A DNA stretch of 64,000 bases from the NCBI RefSeq assembly GCF_028473605.1, contig NZ_CP097267.1, positions 3,340,501 to 3,404,500 on the forward strand. The letters run 5' to 3'. Positions within the stretch are counted from its first letter, which is position 1; each line of letters begins with the position of its first letter. The position numbers and the translations under genes are program-made. Below, in pieces: positions 35,816 through 46,638 of the stretch. This DNA is from Acidovorax sp. NCPPB 3576 (GTDB lineage Bacteria; Pseudomonadota; Gammaproteobacteria; Burkholderiales; Burkholderiaceae_C). The notes beneath the pieces were generated by a model, which worked only from the letters and a program-made list of their open reading frames with translations, ran no database searches and had not been told where the DNA came from.

Positions 35816-36853
35816 ATGACCTGCATCACCCCCTCCCTCCGCCCCTCGCGCCCCTTCGTCCGCACCTGGCTGGCCGCCGGCGCCCTCGCCGCCGGCCTGG
35901 CCGGCGCCGCCGCTGCGCAGCCCTTGCCGGGCCAGGGCGTGCGCGTGCAGCCGCTGCAAAGCTCCATCGCGGAAGAGACCTTCCAGACTCTGCTGGTGGG
36001 CCGCGCGCTGCAAAAGCTGGGCTACGACGTGCAGCCCATCAAGGAGATCGAGTACGCCACCGCCCACGTGGCGATCGCCAACGGGGACGCCACCTTCATG
36101 GCGGACCACTGGGACCCGCTGCACGCGGACTTCTACAAGAACGCCGGCGGCGATGCCAAGCTGTGGCGCCAAGGCACCTATTCGCAGAACGCCGCGCAGG
36201 GCTACCTGATCGACCGCAAGACGGCCGAGAAGTACCGCATCACCCACATCGACCAGCTCAAGGACCCGAAGCTCGCCAAGCTCTTCGACACCAACGGCGA
36301 CGGCAAGGCCGACCTCACGGGCTGCAACCCCGGCTGGGGCTGCGAGGGCGTGATCGAGCACCAATTGAAGGCCTTCGGCCTGGGCGCCACGGTCACGCAC
36401 GTGCAGGGCAGCTACTCGGCGCTGATCGCCGACACCATCGCGCGCTTCAAGCAGGGCCAGCCCATCCTCTACTACACCTGGACGCCCTACTGGGTGAGCG
36501 GCGTGCTGCGCCCGGGCCAGGACGTGGTGTGGCTGCAAGTGCCACGGTCTTCGTTGCCGGGCGCGCAGGCCGGACAGGACACCGCACTGCCGGACGGCAA
36601 GAACTACGGCTTCGTGCTGAACACCCAGCGCATCGTGGCCAACAAGGCCTTCGCCGAGAAGAACCCGGCCGCCGCGCGCCTGTTCGAGGTGATGCAGTTG
36701 CCCGTGGGCGACATCAACGCCCAGAACCTGGCGATGAAGAACGGCCAGAACCAGCCGGCCGACGTGGCGCGCCATGCCGACGGCTGGATCAAGGCCCACC
36801 AGAAGACCTTCGACGGCTGGATTCAGCAGGCGCTCGCCGCGGCCAGGCCCTGA
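35816..36853 (+). CDS. proX: Glycine betaine/proline-binding protein ProX
   Basis: 345 residues from ATG 35816. Signal peptide ([18 protein letters not shown]). The mature part has [16 protein letters not shown], a [14 protein letters not shown] segment with Trp for cation-pi binding of betaine, and the Cys pair of [11 protein letters not shown], as in E. coli ProX. Periplasmic receptor for the ProVW transporter; 37 bp after proW. Confidence 0.95.
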   Translation: MTCITPSLRPSRPFVRTWLAAGALAAGLAGAAAAQPLPGQGVRVQPLQSSIAEETFQTLLVGRALQKLGYDVQPIKEIEYATAHVAIANGDATFMADHWDPLHADFYKNAGGDAKLWRQGTYSQNAAQGYLIDRKTAEKYRITHIDQLKDPKLAKLFDTNGDGKADLTGCNPGWGCEGVIEHQLKAFGLGATVTHVQGSYSALIADTIARFKQGQPILYYTWTPYWVSGVLRPGQDVVWLQVPRSSLPGAQAGQDTALPDGKNYGFVLNTQRIVANKAFAEKNPAAARLFEVMQLPVGDINAQNLAMKNGQNQPADVARHADGWIKAHQKTFDGWIQQALAAARP

Positions 36854-36892
36854 GGCGGCGCACAGGCCCCGGGCACGCGCTGCCCGAGGGCA

Positions 36893-37807
36893 TCACGCCG
36901 CGCCATCGGCCTGCGCCTGGAAGGCCCGCGTGAAGTCGCAGCACGACTGCGCCAGCATGATGATCGAGGCGGCCAGCGCGCTGCGGTGCTCGCCCTTGTG
37001 CATGGCCACGTAAGGCACGCTGGGCAGCGCGGGCACCACGTCGATCACGGCCAGCATGCCCGCGGCGATGAGCGGCGCCAGGCAGTGCCGGGGCAGGTAG
37101 GCCACGCCCAGGCCCGATACGGTGAGGCCCGTGAGCGCGACGAGGTTGCTCACCACGATGGCGTCGGCCAGTTCCACCCCGCGCTCCTTCATCCACGCGT
37201 CGTAGAGCCGCCCGGTGCCTGAGGCATTGCCCTGCACCAGCAGGCGGTGGCGCGCCAGTTCGTGCAGCCGCACTGTGCCGGCCGGCACCAGCCCGGGCTT
37301 GCACATCCACGCGCTTTCCACCTGGCCGATGGCCTTGGCCGGCAGGCGTGCATCGGCAAAGGCATCGGGCACGATGATGAGGTCCAGCTCGTCGGCCAGC
37401 AGCTTGTCGCGCAGGGGCAGGCTGCCGTCCACGTCGGGCTCCAGCGTCACCTTGGGGTAGTGCTGCTGCACCAGGGCGACCAGCCGGGGCAGCCAGGTCA
37501 TCGCGGTGAGTTCGGTCACGCCGATGCGCAGGCGCCGCTCGATCACGCCGGGCTTGCCGAACTGCTCCACCGCCGCATCGCGCTGGCGCAGCAGCTTACG
37601 GGCAAGCACGAACATCTCCTCGCCCTTTTCGGTGAGCCGCGCCGTGCGCTGGCTGCGGTCGAACAGGGGCGTGTCGAAGAGCAGCTCCAGCTCGTGCACC
37701 CGTTTGGACACGGCCGACTGCGAGGTGTGCAGCTTCTGGGCCGCCTGCGCGAAGCCGCCCAGCTGGCCGATCCAGTACAGCGCTTCGAGTTGCTTGAAGG
37801 TCATCAT
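36893..37807 (-). CDS. LysR-family regulator
   Basis: 304 residues, winged helix MTFKQLEALYWIGQLGGFAQ ... SQSAVSKRVHELELLFD and a typical effector domain. Divergent from the binding protein/aminotransferase pair across 139 bp, so it probably controls them. The effector pocket gives no clue to the ligand. Confidence 0.87.
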   Translation of the reverse strand: MMTFKQLEALYWIGQLGGFAQAAQKLHTSQSAVSKRVHELELLFDTPLFDRSQRTARLTEKGEEMFVLARKLLRQRDAAVEQFGKPGVIERRLRIGVTELTAMTWLPRLVALVQQHYPKVTLEPDVDGSLPLRDKLLADELDLIIVPDAFADARLPAKAIGQVESAWMCKPGLVPAGTVRLHELARHRLLVQGNASGTGRLYDAWMKERGVELADAIVVSNLVALTGLTVSGLGVAYLPRHCLAPLIAAGMLAVIDVVPALPSVPYVAMHKGEHRSALAASIIMLAQSCCDFTRAFQAQADGAA

Positions 37808-37946
37808 GGCGGGGCTTATCGAACACTTTTATTCATCTGATTCCAGCACAAAAAATCGCTTTTTCAAAAGCGTCGGCGCTTCCAGAATGCCATTCAGCCC
37901 CTCGCCGCCGCGAGGCCCCCCGCGCCCCCTCCCCCGAAAGCCCGCC

Positions 37947-38870
37947 ATGCACCGCCTGCCCCGCCCCCTTGCCTTCGCCCTGCGCCGCACCCTGCCCCTG
38001 GCGGTCTGCGCCGCCCTGCTGTCCACCGCGGCCAGTGCCCAGGAGATCGACACCCTGCGCAAGATCAAGGACAGCGGCACGCTCATCATCGGCAGCCGCG
38101 ACAGCTCGATCCCGTTTTCGTACAAGCCCACGGGCAGCGGCGACCCCATCGGCTTTTCCAACGACATCTGCCTGAAGATCGCCGAGGCGGTGAAGGCCAA
38201 GCTCGGCCTGCCCACGCTGCGCGTGCAGTACACGCTGCTCAACTCGCTCAACCGCATTCCGCTGCTGCAAAACGGCACCGTGGACCTGGACTGCGCCACC
38301 ACCACCAATTCGATCGTGCGCCAGCAGCACGTGAACTTCGCGCCCAGCCATTTCGTGACCAACATCACCGTGGCGGTGAAGAAGAATTCCGGCATCCAGT
38401 CGCTGGCCGACCTGGCCGGCAAGACGGTGGCCACCGTGGCGGGCAGCACGTCGATCCAGTTGCTGCGCACCTACAAGCGCGCAGAAAACCTGGAGGTGCA
38501 GGAAATCTCGGGCAAGGACACGGCCGATGCCTTCCTGCTGCTGTCCAGCGACCGCGCCGCCGCCTACGTGCTGGACGACGTGCAGCTGGCCGGCCTGATC
38601 GCCACCGCGCCCAACCCGGGCGACTTCCGCATCCTCAAGGACGTGGTGCTGCGCCAGGAGCCCTACGGGATCATGCTGCGCAAGAACGACCCGCAGTTCC
38701 AGGCCCTGGTGGACCAGACGGTGACCGGCCTGATGCGCTCCGGCGAAATGGAGCGCCTGTACGCGCGCTGGTTCACCCAGCCCATCCCGCCGAGCAACGT
38801 GAACCTGAACTTCCCCATGTCCGACGCCGTGCGCGAGGCCTTCCGCAACCCCAGCAACAAGGGCGTGTGA
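37947..38870 (+). CDS. Amino-acid ABC transporter binding protein (GltI-like), no permease nearby
   Basis: 307 residues from ATG 37947; an ATG at 37888 in frame would add a Pro/Arg-rich leader. Signal peptide LPLAVCAALLSTAASAQE. Mature SGTLIIGSRDSSIPFSYK, IGFSNDICLKIAEAV and CATTTNSIVRQQHVNF are typical of the glutamate/aspartate (GltI) binding group. Its stop TGA overlaps the ATG of the aminotransferase (TGATG), so both are made from one message. There are no membrane or ATPase genes beside it. Confidence 0.88.
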   Translation: MHRLPRPLAFALRRTLPLAVCAALLSTAASAQEIDTLRKIKDSGTLIIGSRDSSIPFSYKPTGSGDPIGFSNDICLKIAEAVKAKLGLPTLRVQYTLLNSLNRIPLLQNGTVDLDCATTTNSIVRQQHVNFAPSHFVTNITVAVKKNSGIQSLADLAGKTVATVAGSTSIQLLRTYKRAENLEVQEISGKDTADAFLLLSSDRAAAYVLDDVQLAGLIATAPNPGDFRILKDVVLRQEPYGIMLRKNDPQFQALVDQTVTGLMRSGEMERLYARWFTQPIPPSNVNLNFPMSDAVREAFRNPSNKGV

Positions 38871-40210
38871 TGGCAGGCCAAAGCAACGCGACGCAATACC
38901 CGCAGGGCCGCCTCTTCTCCGACGCCTTGATGCGCGAGGTGCGCGAGCGCTTCCTGCAGGTGGAGCGCGACCACCACGGTCAAGAACGGCTGTATTTCGA
39001 CAACGCGGGCGGCTCGTTCCGGCTGAAGGCGGCGGTCGAGCGCTTCGCGCAGATCGATGCCGTGCCGGACAACACCGAGCGCATCCACGCCACGGCGCGC
39101 GAGCTGCAGGACATCCAGGCCGCCGGCGTGGCCGACGTGCGCCTGGTGCTCAATGCCAGGGGCGGCAGCGTGTACGCCGCGCTCACCGCCTCGGGCGCCA
39201 TGTTCGAGATGGTGCGGGCCGTGGCGCAGAACGTGCCGGGCACTAACATGGTCACCACCGTGCTGGAGCACCCCTCGTCGTACGACGCCATGGACCGCTA
39301 CGCCCGCGAACTGGGCCGCGAGCTGCGCGTGGCGCCCAGCAACCGCGCCACCGGCGGCGTGGACGTGGACGCCATCGTGGGCCTGGTGGACCAGGGCACC
39401 AGCGTGCTCAATGTGATCCACGCCTCCAACATCTCCGGCGCCAAGCTGGACCTGGAGGCCATCGTGCGCCGGGCGCGCGCCATCCGGCCCGACCTGTACA
39501 TCCTGGTGGATGCGGTGCAGCACGCGCCGCACGGCCTCATCGACCTGCACAAGACGCCGGTGGACGGCATCAACATCGCGCCCTACAAGTTCTTCGGCTG
39601 CCGGGGCTCGGGCTTCGCCTGGCTGTCCGACCGCGCGGCCGCCCTGCCGCACCACAAGCTCACGGCCAAGCCCGCCGACTTCTGGGACCTGGGCAGCACC
39701 GCGCCGTGGCAGTTCGCCGTGATGACGGAGATCGTGGACTACGTGTGCTGGCTCGGCGCCCAGGCGCCCGAGGGCGAGCACGCCAGCGATGCGGCCCCCG
39801 GCAGCCGGCGGGCGCGCTTCGAAGCCGGCATCGAAGCCATCGAACTGCACGAACGCGCGCTGCTGTCGCGCCTGCTGAACGGCAATGACGGCGCAGGCGC
39901 CGTGCCCGGGCTGCGCGCCATGCCGGGGGTGGAGGTGTTCCTGGACCACCCCGACCTCACCCGGCGCGACCTGATCGTCGGCATCGGCTTTCCGCACCTG
40001 GACTGCACCAGCGCCGTGCGCGAGTACGGCGCACGCGGCGTGACGGTGTACGAGCGTTCGGCCAGCAGCCTGTATTCGCGACGCATGCTGGAGTCGTTCG
40101 GCCTCGCGGGCGCAGTGCGCGTCTCGCCGCTGCACTGCCACTCGACGGCCGATGTGGACCGATTCCTGGCGGTGACGCAGGACATCGCCCAGGCGTTCGC
40201 CGCGGCGTGA
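38870..40210 (+). CDS. PLP-dependent class V aminotransferase/cysteine desulfurase-like
   Basis: 446 residues from ATG 38870. The fold-type I features are seen as GGSVYAALTASGAMFE, the HPSSYDA and VDAVQHAPHG segments (Asp and His near the cofactor) and NIAPYKFFGCRGSGF, where the Lys should bind PLP. Class V members include cysteine desulfurases, kynureninase and isopenicillin epimerase; substrate not assignable. Translational coupling to a periplasmic amino-acid receptor suggests an imported or sensed amino acid is the substrate. Confidence 0.85.
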   Translation: MAGQSNATQYPQGRLFSDALMREVRERFLQVERDHHGQERLYFDNAGGSFRLKAAVERFAQIDAVPDNTERIHATARELQDIQAAGVADVRLVLNARGGSVYAALTASGAMFEMVRAVAQNVPGTNMVTTVLEHPSSYDAMDRYARELGRELRVAPSNRATGGVDVDAIVGLVDQGTSVLNVIHASNISGAKLDLEAIVRRARAIRPDLYILVDAVQHAPHGLIDLHKTPVDGINIAPYKFFGCRGSGFAWLSDRAAALPHHKLTAKPADFWDLGSTAPWQFAVMTEIVDYVCWLGAQAPEGEHASDAAPGSRRARFEAGIEAIELHERALLSRLLNGNDGAGAVPGLRAMPGVEVFLDHPDLTRRDLIVGIGFPHLDCTSAVREYGARGVTVYERSASSLYSRRMLESFGLAGAVRVSPLHCHSTADVDRFLAVTQDIAQAFAAA

Positions 40211-40255
40211 GCGGCGCGCCGGCCGGGGCGGTCCGGCCACGCTGGAGGCGAAAAA

Positions 40256-40305
40256 GGCCTCCAGCGCATGATTATCTAGGGCACATTGCTATCAAAAAAG
40301 TAGCA
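40256..40305 (-). repeat. Dispersed palindromic repeat, copy D
   Basis: On the minus strand: TGCTACTTTTTTGATAGCA, then ATGTGCCCTAG and a tail reaching GGAGGCC. It lies between the aminotransferase and the dioxygenase-like gene. Confidence 0.8.
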
Positions 40306-40349
40306 TTTCCATTGTCCACCTAGTGGAAAGAAGGGCGCGCGCCGCCTCA

Positions 40350-41328
<979 letters not shown>

Positions 41329-41402
41329 CCCTCCGCCTGACCCTCCTCCCGGGGCGCCCGCCCCGGGCCCTTTGAAAAACGCCCAGAAAGGCCAGCGCCA
41401 CC

Positions 41403-41702
41403 ATGTTCCCTTCCCGCCACCCGACCATCACGACCCTCGCCGGCCTCTGCCTGGGCCTGTCGCTCACGGCCCTGGCCGCCTCCAACGCCCTGGCCCAGGG
41501 CGGCCCCAACGGACAGCCCCCCGGCCCGCCGCCCGAGGCCTACACCGCCTGCAAGGGCCAGACCGAAGGCGCCTCGGTCACGCTGACCATGCCGGACGGC
41601 AAGACCCTGCCCGGCACATGCCGCACAATGAACGGCACCCTCGTGGCCATGCCCGCCGGCGGCCCTCCTCCCGGCGCTGGCGGCCCGCCCCCCTCCCGCT
41701 GA
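41403..41702 (+). CDS. Small exported Pro/Gly-rich protein
   Basis: 99 residues. A signal peptide (LAGLCLGLSLTALAASNALAQ) precedes a Pro/Gly-rich stretch, then a compact segment with a Cys pair (YTACKGQTEGA; LPGTCRTMNG) and a Pro-rich end. Family not known to me. It is 74 bp after the dioxygenase-like gene and 17 bp before the sensor kinase, so it may be part of the sensing operon. Confidence 0.65.
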   Translation: MFPSRHPTITTLAGLCLGLSLTALAASNALAQGGPNGQPPGPPPEAYTACKGQTEGASVTLTMPDGKTLPGTCRTMNGTLVAMPAGGPPPGAGGPPPSR

Positions 41703-41719
41703 CCCCCGACCAGCCGCCC

Positions 41720-43339
41720 ATGCCCCGCCTCACGCTGCAAAGCAAAGCCTTCCTCGCGCTCACCCTGTTGCTGGCCGTGCTGCTGCTGCTTTTCGTGGGG
41801 TTCTCGCGCCTGGGGCTGCAGCGCGGACTGGGCCCGTACGTGGCCGAGATCGAGCTGGCCCGCATGGACTGGCTGGCCGCGCGACTGCAGCGCATGCACC
41901 TGCTGCACGGCGGCTGGCAGACGCTGCGCACCCAGCCCGAGCTGTGGCGCGAGATGCGCCGCCCCGGCGACAGCCCCGCGCTGCGCAGCAACGCCCAGGG
42001 CGCGGGCAGCCCGAACGGCCGCAGCGGCGATAACGCCACGGCCCGCAACGAGGGCCGCAGCGGCGGCTTTCGCGAGCGCCCTCCGCCACCGCCCGACTTC
42101 GGCGAACCCGGCGAAGGCCCGCCGCCCGATGGCTACTCTCCCGATCGCACCTCGCCGGATCGCAGCTCGCCCGACGGCCGCGACCGTCCGCCACCGCCGC
42201 CCGGCTCCATGCTGTCGCAGCGGCTCGGCGTGCTCGATGCCCAGGGCCGCCTGGTGGCCGGCGTTCGCCCCACGCCCGATGCCGCCCGCCTGCCGCTGCG
42301 CGGCAGCGACGGCACGCCCATCGGCGAACTGGTGCTGAGCCCGCCGTCCCACCTGGAGACCGAGGCCGACCGCGCCTTCATCGCCCGGCAGCTGGGCTTC
42401 GTGGTGTGGACCGGCATTGCCGGCCTGGCGCTGGCGCTGCTGCTGTCCTGGGCGCTGGCCCGCCGCTGGCTCGCTCCCATCGGCGCGCTGGTGGACGGCG
42501 CGCGCGGCGTGGCGGCGGGCCGGCTGGACACGCGCGTGGCCGTGCATGGCGACGACGAGCTGGCCCGGCTGGCGCTCACCTTCAACGACATGGCCGAGCA
42601 ATTGGGCGGCATGGAAGCCTCGCGCCGGCAGTGGATCGGCGACGTGGCGCACGAGCTGCGCACCCCGCTGGCGGCGATGCGCGCCGAGATCGAGGCCGTG
42701 CAGGATGGCGTGCGCCCTTTCGACGACAAGACCGCGCTGCGCCTGCACCGGCAGGTGATGCGGCTCATCCAGCTGGTGGGCGACCTGCGCGCCAGCCTGG
42801 ATGCCGCCGCGGGCAGCGCGCCCTCGGCGCTGGTGCCCGTGCACCCGCTGTCGCTGCTGGCGGAGGCCGTGGCCTCCATGCAGCCGCGCTTCGACCAGGC
42901 CGACCTCGCGGTGGACACGCACGGGCTGGCCGCGCTCGCCCGCCTGTCGCCCCCGCCCCTGGTGCGCGGCGACGCGCAGCAGCTTCACCGCGTGTTCCTG
43001 AACCTGCTGGAAAACACGGTGCGCTACACCGATCCCGGCGGCCGGCTGGAAATCCAGGCGCAGACCGAGCGCAGCGGGCCCGCGCCCTCGCTCGTGCTGC
43101 AGTTCGACGACACCGCGCCCGGCGTGGCCGAGCACGACCTGCCGCGCCTGTTCGACCGCCTGTACCGCGCCGAGGCATCGCGCGCCCGCGCCACGGGCGA
43201 CCTGGGCGGATCGGGCCTGGGCCTGGCGATCTGCCGGGCCATCGTGCAATCGCACGGCGGCCGCATCACCGCGCAGCCCTCGCCGCTCGGCGGGCTGCGC
43301 ACCACCCTCACCCTGCCCTTGCTGGAGAACCCTTCATGA
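41720..43339 (+). CDS. Sensor histidine kinase, BaeS-like
   Basis: 539 residues from ATG 41720. First helix (FLALTLLLAVLLLLFVGFS), a periplasmic domain with a long Pro/Arg/Ser-rich stretch (residues ~95-170), second helix (LALALLLSWALARRWL), HAMP domain, and an H-box WIGDVAHELRTPLAAMRAE with the phospho-acceptor His. N and G boxes (LLENTVRYTD; GGSGLGLAICRAIVQSHGG) are intact. Stop overlaps the response-regulator ATG by 4 bp. Confidence 0.92.
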   Translation: MPRLTLQSKAFLALTLLLAVLLLLFVGFSRLGLQRGLGPYVAEIELARMDWLAARLQRMHLLHGGWQTLRTQPELWREMRRPGDSPALRSNAQGAGSPNGRSGDNATARNEGRSGGFRERPPPPPDFGEPGEGPPPDGYSPDRTSPDRSSPDGRDRPPPPPGSMLSQRLGVLDAQGRLVAGVRPTPDAARLPLRGSDGTPIGELVLSPPSHLETEADRAFIARQLGFVVWTGIAGLALALLLSWALARRWLAPIGALVDGARGVAAGRLDTRVAVHGDDELARLALTFNDMAEQLGGMEASRRQWIGDVAHELRTPLAAMRAEIEAVQDGVRPFDDKTALRLHRQVMRLIQLVGDLRASLDAAAGSAPSALVPVHPLSLLAEAVASMQPRFDQADLAVDTHGLAALARLSPPPLVRGDAQQLHRVFLNLLENTVRYTDPGGRLEIQAQTERSGPAPSLVLQFDDTAPGVAEHDLPRLFDRLYRAEASRARATGDLGGSGLGLAICRAIVQSHGGRITAQPSPLGGLRTTLTLPLLENPS

Positions 43340-44067
43340 CAGCGCGCATCCTCGTCGTCGAGGACGAGACCGACATCGCCCACATCGTGCTCGACTACCT
43401 GCGCCACGCCGGCTACGAGGCCGATCACGTGGCCGACGGCCCGGGCGCCCTGGCCCGGCTGACCGGCCCCACGCCGCCCGACCTCACCCTGCTGGACGTG
43501 ATGCTGCCGGGGCTCGACGGCCTGTCGGTGCTGCGCCAGGCGCGCCGCCACACCGACAAGCCCATCATCATGCTCACCGCCCGGGTCGAAGAGGTGGACC
43601 GCCTGATCGGCCTGGAGCTGGGCGCGGACGACTACATCTGCAAGCCGTTCTCGCCGCGCGAGGTGGTGGCGCGGGTCAAGACCGTGCTGCGGCGCGGCAT
43701 GGCCCAGGCGCCGGCCACGGCCGGCCCGCCGGTGCTGGCGCTGGACGAGGCGCACTGGCAGGTCACGCTGCGCGGCACGCAGGTGACGCTGACCCCGCGC
43801 GAATTCCGCCTGCTGCAGGCGCTGGCGCGGCAAAGCGGGCGCATCTTCTCGCGCGCGCAGCTTCTGGACCTGGCCTATGGCGACACGCTGGACGTGAACG
43901 AACGGGCCATCGACAGCCACATCAAGAACCTGCGCAAGAAGCTCAAGGCCGCCAGCGGCGACGGCGTGGAATGGATCCGGTCGGTGTACGGGGTGGGCTT
44001 CGCGTTCGATGAGGATGCGGGCAAGGCACAGGCGTCGGGCCAGGAACGCCAGGCGGAGGCCGAGTAG
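43336..44067 (+). CDS. Response regulator, OmpR/BaeR family
   Basis: 243 residues. Receiver domain ILVVEDETDIAHIVLDYL with acceptor Asp in LLDVMLPGLDG and Lys in ICKPFSPREVVARV, then a winged-helix C-terminus (LTPREFRLLQAL; RAIDSHIKNLRKKL). Cognate to the kinase upstream. Similar BaeSR pairs answer envelope stress; the target here may be the exported genes in front. Confidence 0.93.
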   Translation: MTARILVVEDETDIAHIVLDYLRHAGYEADHVADGPGALARLTGPTPPDLTLLDVMLPGLDGLSVLRQARRHTDKPIIMLTARVEEVDRLIGLELGADDYICKPFSPREVVARVKTVLRRGMAQAPATAGPPVLALDEAHWQVTLRGTQVTLTPREFRLLQALARQSGRIFSRAQLLDLAYGDTLDVNERAIDSHIKNLRKKLKAASGDGVEWIRSVYGVGFAFDEDAGKAQASGQERQAEAE

Positions 44068-44101
44068 CCAGTCAGTGAGCGATGGCCGATGGCACAGGAT
44101 T

Positions 44102-44121
44102 TTGCTATTTTTTCAATAGCT
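44102..44121. repeat. Short relative of the dispersed palindrome
   Basis: GCTATTTTTTCAATAGC hairpin between the response regulator and the receptor; only the hairpin half of the repeat is present. Confidence 0.45.
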
Positions 44122-44229
44122 GACAATTCTCTCTGCCACTGCGGATTTCTGCTTTTTCAACCTCTCTTTCCACCATTCGAAGAAGCCCGAAATTTCTTCT
44201 AAAACCCACCAATTGGTCAAATAGTAAAA

Positions 44230-44248
44230 GCGAATCACTATCATTTGC
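44230..44248 (-). promoter_or_regulatory. Fur-like box upstream of TonB receptor
   Basis: On the minus strand GCAAATGATAGTGATTCGC shows the AAATGATA-N-T-ATT core of Fur sites. It is about 25 bp before the receptor ATG in an AT-rich stretch. A weaker match than the one at 19491. Confidence 0.5.
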
Positions 44249-44272
44249 AGTTTTTTACAGGAAACTGCTTCC

Positions 44273-46357
44273 ATGATCTTGCCGCCTTCGCTCCGCCCCC
44301 AGCCCCTGTCCCTCGCCATCGCGCTGGCCCTGAACGCCGGTGCGCACGCCCAGACCGCGCAGCCGTCCGCATCGCAACCGGCGCAACCCGCGCAGGCCGC
44401 CCTGTCCACCGTGGTGGTCACGGCCTCGGGCACGGCCGTGGACATCAAAGAGGCACCCGCCAGCATCAGCGTGATCACCCGCGAAGACATCGAGCGCAAG
44501 CCCGTCACCAGCCTCGGCGAGCTGCTGTCCACCCTTCCCGGCGTGACCGGCGGGCTGTCGGGCACGGGCGCGCAGTCCAAGATCCGCCTGCGCGGCCTGC
44601 CCGAGAAATACACGCTCATCCTCGTGGACGGCAAGCGCCAGGGCAATTCGGCCGGTGTGAACTACCGCGACGACCTGGGCCAGCAGGACCTGGACTGGAT
44701 CTCGCCCGAGATGATCGAGCGCATCGAGGTGGTGCGCGGCCCGATGTCGTCGCTGTACGGCTCGGACGCCATGGGCGGCGTGATCAACATCATCACCCGC
44801 AAGATCGGCCTGCGCTGGGGCGGCTCCGCCACGGTCAATGACTCCAGGCCCTCCGATTCGGAGCGCGGCGACACGCGGCAGACGGGCTTCACCGTCAGCG
44901 GCCCGGTGACCGACCGCATCGGCCTGCGCGTGTCGGGCAACTACACCGAGCGCGATGCCGACGAAGGCACGGGCGGGCATGCGGGCACCTACCCGTCCAC
45001 GGCCGGCGCGCGCAACCAGGGCCTGAACGCGCTGCTGAACTGGCAGCTCACGCCCGACCAGTCGGTGTCGATCGAGGCGGCCCAGGCCACGCAGCGCGCC
45101 ACCGGCTCGGATGCGCGCACCGCCAGCGGCGCGCAGGTCGTCAGCCCCTGGGGCCTGAGCCGGCTGCGGCACACCTCGTTCGGCCTGGGGCACGACGGCC
45201 GATGGGGCGACGTGCGCTCCAAGATCAACCTGTCGCGCCATGAATACGAAGACCTGGGCGACACCATCGGCAACCACTCGCGCGAAACCACGCTGGACGG
45301 CCGCGTGGACATGCCGCTGAAGCTCCTGGGCTTCGACCAGATGCTGACCACCGGGCTGCAATGGAAGCAGGAAGAACTGGACAACCGCGACACCATCGGC
45401 CTCGCCCCCATCGACTACAGCGGGCGGCCGGTGTCGGGATCGTCGCTGTCGGCCACCACCTGGGCGCTGTTCGGCGAAGACCAGATCTTCCTGCGCGAGA
45501 ACCTGGCGCTCACGCTCGGCCTGCGCATGGACCACCACGAAAAGTACGGCAACAACTGGAGCCCGCGCGCCTACTTCGTCTACCACCCGGCCTCGGCCTG
45601 GACGGTGCGCACCGGCGTGTCGCGCGGCTTCCGCGCGCCGGGCCTGAAGGAGAACTCGCCCAGCGCCGCCACGCAGTCCGGCGGCAACGGCTGCCGCAGC
45701 CTGGCGGGCCTGGGCTGGACCAGCACCAGCGTCAATGCCGACGGCACGCGCGGCTGCTACATGGCCGGCAACCCCGACCTGCAGCCCGAGACCAGCACCA
45801 ACTTCGAACTGGGCACGGGCTACGAGCAGGGCGGCTGGGCCTTCGGCGCCACCTACTTCCACACCGACTTCAAGAACAAGATCGACTACCAGCCCCTGGG
45901 CCTGTACAACGGCTTTTGGTGGACGCGCATGGCCAACGCCCAGCGCGCCCGCACGCGCGGGCTGGAGGCCAACGCCACCGTGCCGCTGGCGCCGTCGCTC
46001 GACTGGCGCACCAATGCCACGAAGATGTTCGAGTCCAAAAACCTCACCACCGGCGCCTCGCTGCTGTCCGTGCCGCGCCTGACCGTGTATTCATCGCTGC
46101 AGTGGCGCATCGCCCCGGCCTGGACCGCCGACGCCAGCGCCCGCTACGTGGGCAAGGAACTCGTCGTCACCGGCGCGGCCACCACCTTCGCCAAGGCCTA
46201 CACCACCGTGGACCTGACCACCAGCTACCGGCTGAACGAAACCTTCACGCTGCGGGCCGGCATCCTCAACGTGGCGGACAAGCAGACGCGGGAACTGGGC
46301 AGCAACTACGACAACGGCGGGCGCACCTATTTCGTGGGGGCCACGGCGCGGTTCTGA
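44273..46357 (+). CDS. TonB-dependent outer-membrane receptor (FepA/CirA-like)
   Basis: 694 residues. Signal peptide ending GAHAQ, a TonB-box-like STVVVTAS, plug domain with KIRLRGLPEKYTLILVDGKR and VVRGPMSSLYGSDAMGGVIN, and a barrel ending TYFVGATARF. The plug motif places it with the catecholate siderophore/colicin-receptor type. Iron control is suggested by the Fur-like box. Ligand unknown. Confidence 0.92.
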   Translation: MILPPSLRPQPLSLAIALALNAGAHAQTAQPSASQPAQPAQAALSTVVVTASGTAVDIKEAPASISVITREDIERKPVTSLGELLSTLPGVTGGLSGTGAQSKIRLRGLPEKYTLILVDGKRQGNSAGVNYRDDLGQQDLDWISPEMIERIEVVRGPMSSLYGSDAMGGVINIITRKIGLRWGGSATVNDSRPSDSERGDTRQTGFTVSGPVTDRIGLRVSGNYTERDADEGTGGHAGTYPSTAGARNQGLNALLNWQLTPDQSVSIEAAQATQRATGSDARTASGAQVVSPWGLSRLRHTSFGLGHDGRWGDVRSKINLSRHEYEDLGDTIGNHSRETTLDGRVDMPLKLLGFDQMLTTGLQWKQEELDNRDTIGLAPIDYSGRPVSGSSLSATTWALFGEDQIFLRENLALTLGLRMDHHEKYGNNWSPRAYFVYHPASAWTVRTGVSRGFRAPGLKENSPSAATQSGGNGCRSLAGLGWTSTSVNADGTRGCYMAGNPDLQPETSTNFELGTGYEQGGWAFGATYFHTDFKNKIDYQPLGLYNGFWWTRMANAQRARTRGLEANATVPLAPSLDWRTNATKMFESKNLTTGASLLSVPRLTVYSSLQWRIAPAWTADASARYVGKELVVTGAATTFAKAYTTVDLTTSYRLNETFTLRAGILNVADKQTRELGSNYDNGGRTYFVGATARF

Positions 46358-46422
46358 GGCCAGGGCGATGCGTGCAGCGGTGCGGCAGCCACTACTGCGC
46401 CCACTGCTGCATCCATCTCGGA

Positions 46423-46472
46423 TGCTATATTTTTCATAGCACAATGCCCTAGTGGATATTGCACTGCAGGCC
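46423..46472 (+). repeat. Dispersed palindromic repeat, copy E
   Basis: TGCTATATTTTTCATAGCA, CAATGCCCTAGTGG, then a tail ending CTGCAGGCC. Between the TonB receptor and topoisomerase IB genes. Confidence 0.85.
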
Positions 46473-46638
46473 ATTTCGACCCATGGCCCGCAGCACGAGC
46501 CCCAACCGGGCCGGCGCGGCGCGGATGCACTCCCACCGGCGCAGCGGGCTGCCTCCTACAGCCGGCCCGCGCCGGCTGGGCTGAGATCGGGGGGCGCGTT
46601 TCGCGCCCCCTTTTGCCGCACCGCCTGCCGTCCCATCC

